This document shows positions 57,377 through 64,000 of a DNA stretch of 64,000 nt, piece after piece (the first letter of the stretch is position 1; each line of letters opens with the position of its first letter). Source of the DNA: Streptomyces malachitofuscus. GTDB taxonomy: Bacteria > Actinomycetota > Actinomycetes > Streptomycetales > Streptomycetaceae. The stretch lies in the NCBI RefSeq assembly GCF_014650055.1, contig NZ_BMUF01000001.1:659640-723639 (forward strand), in the 5' to 3' direction. Both the position numbers and the translations under genes were made by a program. The notes beneath the pieces were generated by a model that ran no database searches, was not told where the DNA came from, and was given only the letters and a program-made list of their open reading frames with translations.

Positions 57377-59638
57377 TTGTCAAACACCGAATTTCCGGAC
57401 GATGAATTGCGGCAGGAACAGGAATTCATCGACGGACTGTACGCACGCGTGGACGTCCTGCGTGGTGACGCCGAGGCCGGCGTCACGGACGCGCTCGCGC
57501 AGGGCCACACCCCCCGGCAGGCCAGGCTGGAGCGGGACATCCTGGTCGCCGAGCGCTCCGGGCTGCTCGCCGCGCTGAACGCGGTGGACGGCTCCCTCTG
57601 CTTCGGCCGGATCGACCTCGCCTCGGGCGGGACCCACCACATCGGCCGCATCGGACTGCGCGCCGACGACGCGGAGCGCACCCCGGTCCTCATCGACTGG
57701 CGCGCCCGGGTCGCCCGCCCCTTCTACCTGGCCACCGGGCACACCACGATGGGGCTCAGGCGCCGCCGGCACATCGCCACCGAGGGGCGCAGGGTCACCG
57801 CCCTGCACGACGAGATCCTCGACCTCGGCGACGAGACCCGCACCGGACACGAGGACCCCACCGGCGACGCCGTCCTGCTCGCCGCCCTCGACTCCGCGCG
57901 CACCGGCCGCATGGGCGACATCGTGCGCACCATCCAGGCCGACCAGGACCGCATCATCCGCGCCCCGCACCGCGGCGTCATGGTCGTCGAGGGCGGCCCC
58001 GGCACCGGCAAGACCGCCGTGGCCCTGCACCGCGCCGCGTTCCTGCTCTACGAGCACCGCGAGCTGCTGGCCCGCCGCGCCGTCCTGATCGTCGGCCCCA
58101 ACCCGGCGTTCCTCGGCTACATCGGCGAGGTGCTCCCGAGCCTCGGCGAGACCGGGGTGCTGCTGGCGACCGTCGGCGAGCTGTACCCCGGGGTGAAGAC
58201 CACCCGCACCGACACCCCCGAGGCCGCCGCCGTCAAGGGCGCGGCGCGGATGGCCGACGTCCTCGCCGACGTCGTCCGCGACCGGCAGGTGCTGCCCGAT
58301 CCGGTGATCGCGATCGAGCACGACCGCGAGATCCTCATGCTGGACGACGGCCTGGTCAACGTCGCCCGGGAACGCACCCGCGCCGCGAAGCTGCCGCACA
58401 ACGTGGCCCGGGAGCACTTCGAGGGCCACATCCTCAACGCGCTCACCGACATGGTCGCCGAACGCATCGGCACCGACCCCTACGACGGCAGCAACCTGCT
58501 CGATCCCAGCGACATCACCCAGATCCGCGACGAGCTCGCCGAGAACCCCGAGGTCTGGTCCGCCATCGACCGGCTGTGGCCCCGGATCACCCCGGAGCGT
58601 CTGATCGCCGACTTCCTCGCCGCCCCCGAGGGGCATCTGCCCGAGGAGGACGCCGCCGCGATCCGCCGCCCCGTCACCCGGCACTGGACCGTCTCCGACG
58701 TGCCCCTGCTCGACGAGGCCGCCGAACTCCTCGGCGAGGACGACCGGCTCGCCCGCGGGCGCGCCGAACGCGAACGGCAGACCCGGATCGCCTACGCCCA
58801 GGGCGTGCTGGACGTCTCCTACGCCTCCCGCACCTTCGAGTTCGAGGACAAGGAGGACGACGACCCCGACTCCTCCGAGGTGCTGTCCGCGCACGACATC
58901 ATCGACGCCGAACGCTTCGCCGAACGGCACGAGGAGGACGACCACCGCAGCGCCGCCGAGCGCGCCGCCGCCGACCGCACGTGGGCGTTCGGGCACATCA
59001 TCGTCGACGAGGCGCAGGAACTGTCCCCGATGGCCTGGCGGCTGCTCATGCGCCGCAGCCCCACCCGCTCGATGACCCTGGTCGGCGACCCGGCGCAGAC
59101 CTCGGAGGCGGGCGGGGTCGGCTCCTGGGCGGACATCCTCACGCCCTACGTCGAGGACCGCTGGGAGCACACCCGGCTCGGCGTCAACTACCGCACCCCG
59201 GCCGAGATCATGGACGTCGCCGCCGCGGTGGTGCGTGCCGAGCACCCCGGCTTCGAGCCGCCCGGCTCGGTACGGAGTACCGGCGTACGCCCCTGGGCCC
59301 GCGCCACCGACGACCTGCCCGGCGCCGCCGCCAAGGCCGTCGCGGAGCTCACCCCCGCCGAGGGGCGCCTCGCCGTCATCGCCCCGCGGGAGCTGCACAG
59401 GTCGCTGGCCGCGCGGCTGGACGGCGTCACGGCCGGCGCCGAGCCGGATCTGACCCACGACGTCGTCCTGCTCGACCCGCGCCAGGCCAAGGGGCTGGAG
59501 TTCGACTCGGTCCTCGTGGTGGAACCGGGCCGCTACGGCACCAGCGACCTGTACGTGGCGCTCACCCGCGCCACCCAGCGGCTCGGCGTCCTGCACACCG
59601 AGCCGCTGCCGAAGCCGCTGGCCGAGGCCCTGGGCTGA
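57377..59638 (+). CDS. HelR/HelD-like superfamily 1 helicase-related RNA polymerase factor
   Basis: 753 residues from TTG 57377. N-terminal coiled-coil arm ([20 protein letters not shown] ... [20 protein letters not shown]), the HelD-family [20 protein letters not shown], Walker [21 protein letters not shown] at ~203, Walker B-like [20 protein letters not shown], motif [13 protein letters not shown], and the UvrD C-terminal motifs [30 protein letters not shown] and [15 protein letters not shown]. HelD proteins dislodge or recycle RNA polymerase; the Streptomyces homologue HelR is reported to confer rifamycin tolerance by displacing the drug from RNA polymerase. Length fits. It converges with glgB 15 bases away. 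Confidence 0.88.
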   Translation: MSNTEFPDDELRQEQEFIDGLYARVDVLRGDAEAGVTDALAQGHTPRQARLERDILVAERSGLLAALNAVDGSLCFGRIDLASGGTHHIGRIGLRADDAERTPVLIDWRARVARPFYLATGHTTMGLRRRRHIATEGRRVTALHDEILDLGDETRTGHEDPTGDAVLLAALDSARTGRMGDIVRTIQADQDRIIRAPHRGVMVVEGGPGTGKTAVALHRAAFLLYEHRELLARRAVLIVGPNPAFLGYIGEVLPSLGETGVLLATVGELYPGVKTTRTDTPEAAAVKGAARMADVLADVVRDRQVLPDPVIAIEHDREILMLDDGLVNVARERTRAAKLPHNVAREHFEGHILNALTDMVAERIGTDPYDGSNLLDPSDITQIRDELAENPEVWSAIDRLWPRITPERLIADFLAAPEGHLPEEDAAAIRRPVTRHWTVSDVPLLDEAAELLGEDDRLARGRAERERQTRIAYAQGVLDVSYASRTFEFEDKEDDDPDSSEVLSAHDIIDAERFAERHEEDDHRSAAERAAADRTWAFGHIIVDEAQELSPMAWRLLMRRSPTRSMTLVGDPAQTSEAGGVGSWADILTPYVEDRWEHTRLGVNYRTPAEIMDVAAAVVRAEHPGFEPPGSVRSTGVRPWARATDDLPGAAAKAVAELTPAEGRLAVIAPRELHRSLAARLDGVTAGAEPDLTHDVVLLDPRQAKGLEFDSVLVVEPGRYGTSDLYVALTRATQRLGVLHTEPLPKPLAEALG

Positions 59639-59653
59639 GCCGGAGCCCGGAAC

Positions 59654-62197
<2,544 letters not shown>

Positions 62198-62228
62198 GGG
62201 CGAAGCCTCCTGGGCGAAGGTCGGACGG

Positions 62229-63647
62229 TCAGGTCAGGTCGGCCGCGGCGAGCCGGTGCACCGCGGCCATCGGAACGGGGAGCCAGTCGGGGCGGTGCCG
62301 GGCCTCGTAGACCGCCTCGTAGACCGCCTTGTCGGTCTCACAGGCGCGCAGCAGCACCGGCTCCGTGCGCGGATCCCGGCCCGCGGCCTCCGCGTACCCG
62401 GAGCAGTACGCCGCCCGGCAGTGCTCGGCCCACTCCGGCTGCGGCGGGTCCACCGAACGCGCCGCGTAGTCGAAGGAGCGCAGCATGCCGGCGACGTCGC
62501 GCACCGCCGGCTGCGGCATCCGCCGTTCGGCCAGCGGCCGGGCCGGCTCCCCCTCGAAGTCGATCAGCGACCACTCTCCCGCCGGGGAGCGCAGACACTG
62601 CCCGAGGTGCAGATCGCCGTGCACCCGCTGGGCCGTCCAGGTGCGGCCCTCGGCGGCCAGGTCGTCCAGCGCCGTGTACGCGGAGCGGAGCCCGTCCGCG
62701 TACGGCCGCAGCGTCGGCACCGCGTGCACCGCCGCCTCCAGCCGCTCCCGCATGCCGTCGACCATGGAGCGGAGCTGGGTGTGGCCGAGCGTGACCGTCG
62801 GCAGCGCGCGGGCCAGTGCGGTGTGCACCTCGGCGGTGGCCCGCCCCAGGGCCCGCGCCTCGGCGACGAAGTCCTCGCCCTTGGCGAGCTCCCGCAGCGC
62901 CAGTTCCCAGCCGTCCGTCGCGCCCTGCACGAACGGCTGGAGCACCCCGAGGACGTACGGCTCGGCCGAGGGCGGCGGGCCGGGGGAGGCGTCCGGGTCC
63001 GCGACCAGCCAGGCCGTCGGCGGCGGCACCCGGGGGCACCCCTCCCGGGCCAGCGCCAGCGGCAGCTCCAGGTCGGGGTTGATGCCGGGCACGATCCGGC
63101 GCAACAGTTTCAGAATGAACGTATCTCCGTAGACGACCGACGAGTTCGACTGCTCGGCCGTCATCAGGCGCGGCACCAGGCCGGGGCGGATCTCCTGGTG
63201 CGGGTCCCGCTCGAAGCGAAGCCCGCCGATCCGGGCCTGGGTGCGCAGGGCCTCCAGGAGCAGTTCGGCGGGCCGGGTGTCGTGCAGGGCCTCGTAGACC
63301 GTTTGTCCGGCCAGCGGGCCCCGGGTCACATGACCGATCAGCGCGGGCGCCAGCCGGGGCGGCAGCGCCTCGCGCACGCCTATGAGCAGCTGGTAGCAGT
63401 CGCCGGGCCACTCGTGGCCGCCGTGGCCGGGCTGGAGCGGCTGGTGGGCGCGCACCAGCAGGTGGTACAGGCCCAGCTTGGCGGTGGGCGGCAGCAGTTC
63501 GGTGGCCGCGACCAGGTCGAACCCGGTGACCGGACGGCCCTTGCCCGCGAACCAGCGCTGCCGCGGCAGCCACTCCCTCAGCAGCGGATCCAGTGACGCA
63601 AGGAGGCCGGGCGGTGTCGTGACGGTGCGTGTGACGGCTTCCGACAT
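62229..63647 (-). CDS. mak: Maltokinase (Pep2/Mak)
   Basis: 472 residues from ATG 63647 with AAAGGA upstream. Phosphorylates maltose to maltose 1-phosphate for GlgE. N-terminal cap [20 protein letters not shown]; aminoglycoside-phosphotransferase-like core with ADP/Mg residues in [20 protein letters not shown] and [20 protein letters not shown]. Ends 31 bases before glgB. In many actinobacteria this domain is fused to TreS; here it is separate but adjacent. Confidence 0.94.
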   Translation of the reverse strand: MSEAVTRTVTTPPGLLASLDPLLREWLPRQRWFAGKGRPVTGFDLVAATELLPPTAKLGLYHLLVRAHQPLQPGHGGHEWPGDCYQLLIGVREALPPRLAPALIGHVTRGPLAGQTVYEALHDTRPAELLLEALRTQARIGGLRFERDPHQEIRPGLVPRLMTAEQSNSSVVYGDTFILKLLRRIVPGINPDLELPLALAREGCPRVPPPTAWLVADPDASPGPPPSAEPYVLGVLQPFVQGATDGWELALRELAKGEDFVAEARALGRATAEVHTALARALPTVTLGHTQLRSMVDGMRERLEAAVHAVPTLRPYADGLRSAYTALDDLAAEGRTWTAQRVHGDLHLGQCLRSPAGEWSLIDFEGEPARPLAERRMPQPAVRDVAGMLRSFDYAARSVDPPQPEWAEHCRAAYCSGYAEAAGRDPRTEPVLLRACETDKAVYEAVYEARHRPDWLPVPMAAVHRLAAADLT

Positions 63648-63759
63648 GGCGTCGCGTCCTTTCCCCTCTTTCGGCGCGCCGCAGGGGGCGCCGCCGGTGG
63701 GCGGGGTGTTACTGATGCGTGCCCAGGGCGAGCCGGTGAAAACCGCCCCGCCCCGGGTT

Positions 63760-64000
63760 CTACGCGGCGTCCTTGCGGAGCCGGAACCAGTAGAAGCCGT
63801 GCCCCCCGAGGGTCAGCAGATACGGCAGCTCGCCGACGGCCGGGAAGCGCACCCCGCCGAACAGCTCGACCGGGTGCCGCCCCTCGAAGGCGCTGAGATC
63901 CAGCTCCGTGGGCTGTGCGAAGCGTGAGAAGTTGTTCACGCAGAGCACCAGGTCGTCCTCGTACTCGCGCAGGAAGGCGAGGACCGCGGGGTTGGAGGAG
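63760..64000 (-). CDS. treS: Trehalose synthase, C-terminal end only (runs off the right edge)
   Basis: 80 residues read by hand from the window edge: SSNPAVLAFLREYEDDLVLC, then VNNFSRFAQPTELDLSAF, EGRHPVELFGG and a C-terminus YLLTLGGHGFYWFRLRKDAA. This is the beta-sheet C-domain of TreS (GH13), which interconverts maltose and trehalose. The gene lies just upstream of maltokinase with a 112-base gap, completing the treS-mak-glgB part of the alpha-glucan pathway. The catalytic barrel is outside the window. Confidence 0.92.
   Translation of the reverse strand, partial: SSNPAVLAFLREYEDDLVLCVNNFSRFAQPTELDLSAFEGRHPVELFGGVRFPAVGELPYLLTLGGHGFYWFRLRKDAA

Overview
The window is high-GC actinobacterial DNA and almost certainly a Streptomyces chromosome. 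The coiled-coil cytoskeletal pair FilP/Scy, an AbsC-type MarR regulator, isobutyryl-CoA mutase, a HelR/HelD-type helicase and the branching enzyme / maltokinase / trehalose synthase set all point there. From memory, the order of most genes matches the conserved core stretch around SCO5392 to SCO5442 of S. coelicolor. This is recall and was not checked by alignment. No rRNA, tRNA, CRISPR array or insertion sequence was seen.

Layout. 1-3.5 kb: two ABC-2 exporter ATPase/permease pairs. 3.6-8.6 kb: filP and scy, large coiled-coil proteins of polar hyphal growth. 8.8-11.6 kb: methylmalonyl-CoA epimerase, thiolase and MeaB, linked in function to IcmA at 19.3-21.0 kb (short-chain acyl-CoA and methylmalonyl-CoA metabolism). 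11.7-14.7 kb: an Asp-rich PepSY lipoprotein-like gene divergent from an OmpR-type two-component system. 14.8-19.2 kb: absC-like regulator, three tandem AIM24 genes, two DUF3817 membrane proteins, a thiamine-binding-like protein and a MarR regulator. 21.2-24.7 kb: cysteine dioxygenase, a YeiH-type exporter, their likely LysR regulator and a SAM methyltransferase. 24.9-30.0 kb: TetR, a thioredoxin-TPR co-chaperone-like protein, then a secreted/membrane DUF6230-DUF6114-low-complexity trio. 30.1-36.2 kb: central carbon genes pyk, ackA-pta and pfkA.

36.2-47.9 kb is the most interesting part: a one-direction (minus strand) gene set that looks like a linaridin-type RiPP cluster. It holds two tandem small precursor-like peptides that share a TPAV...VGAY..GR core, a LinH/CypH-like membrane/alpha-beta-hydrolase fusion overlapping a LinL/CypL-like protein, a methyltransferase, a double SnoaL-like protein, an ABC exporter, a phytoene-dehydrogenase-like FAD oxidoreductase, a degenerate M23 protein, a 58-residue membrane peptide and a LuxR-type two-component system. 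A strong hairpin separates the precursors from the tailoring genes, and CRP-like palindromes lie upstream. No CypD-type decarboxylase is present and neither core ends in Cys, so the product should not carry the cypemycin-type AviCys ring.

48.4-56.6 kb: an XRE regulator, a sugar ABC importer without its own ATPase, and a CitA/DcuS-type two-component system next to a DctA-type dicarboxylate symporter. 56.8-57.2 kb: decayed merR and thioredoxin remnants. 57.4-64.0 kb: HelR-like helicase, then glgB, maltokinase (pep2/mak) and the 3' end of treS, the GlgE-pathway genes of alpha-glucan/trehalose metabolism.
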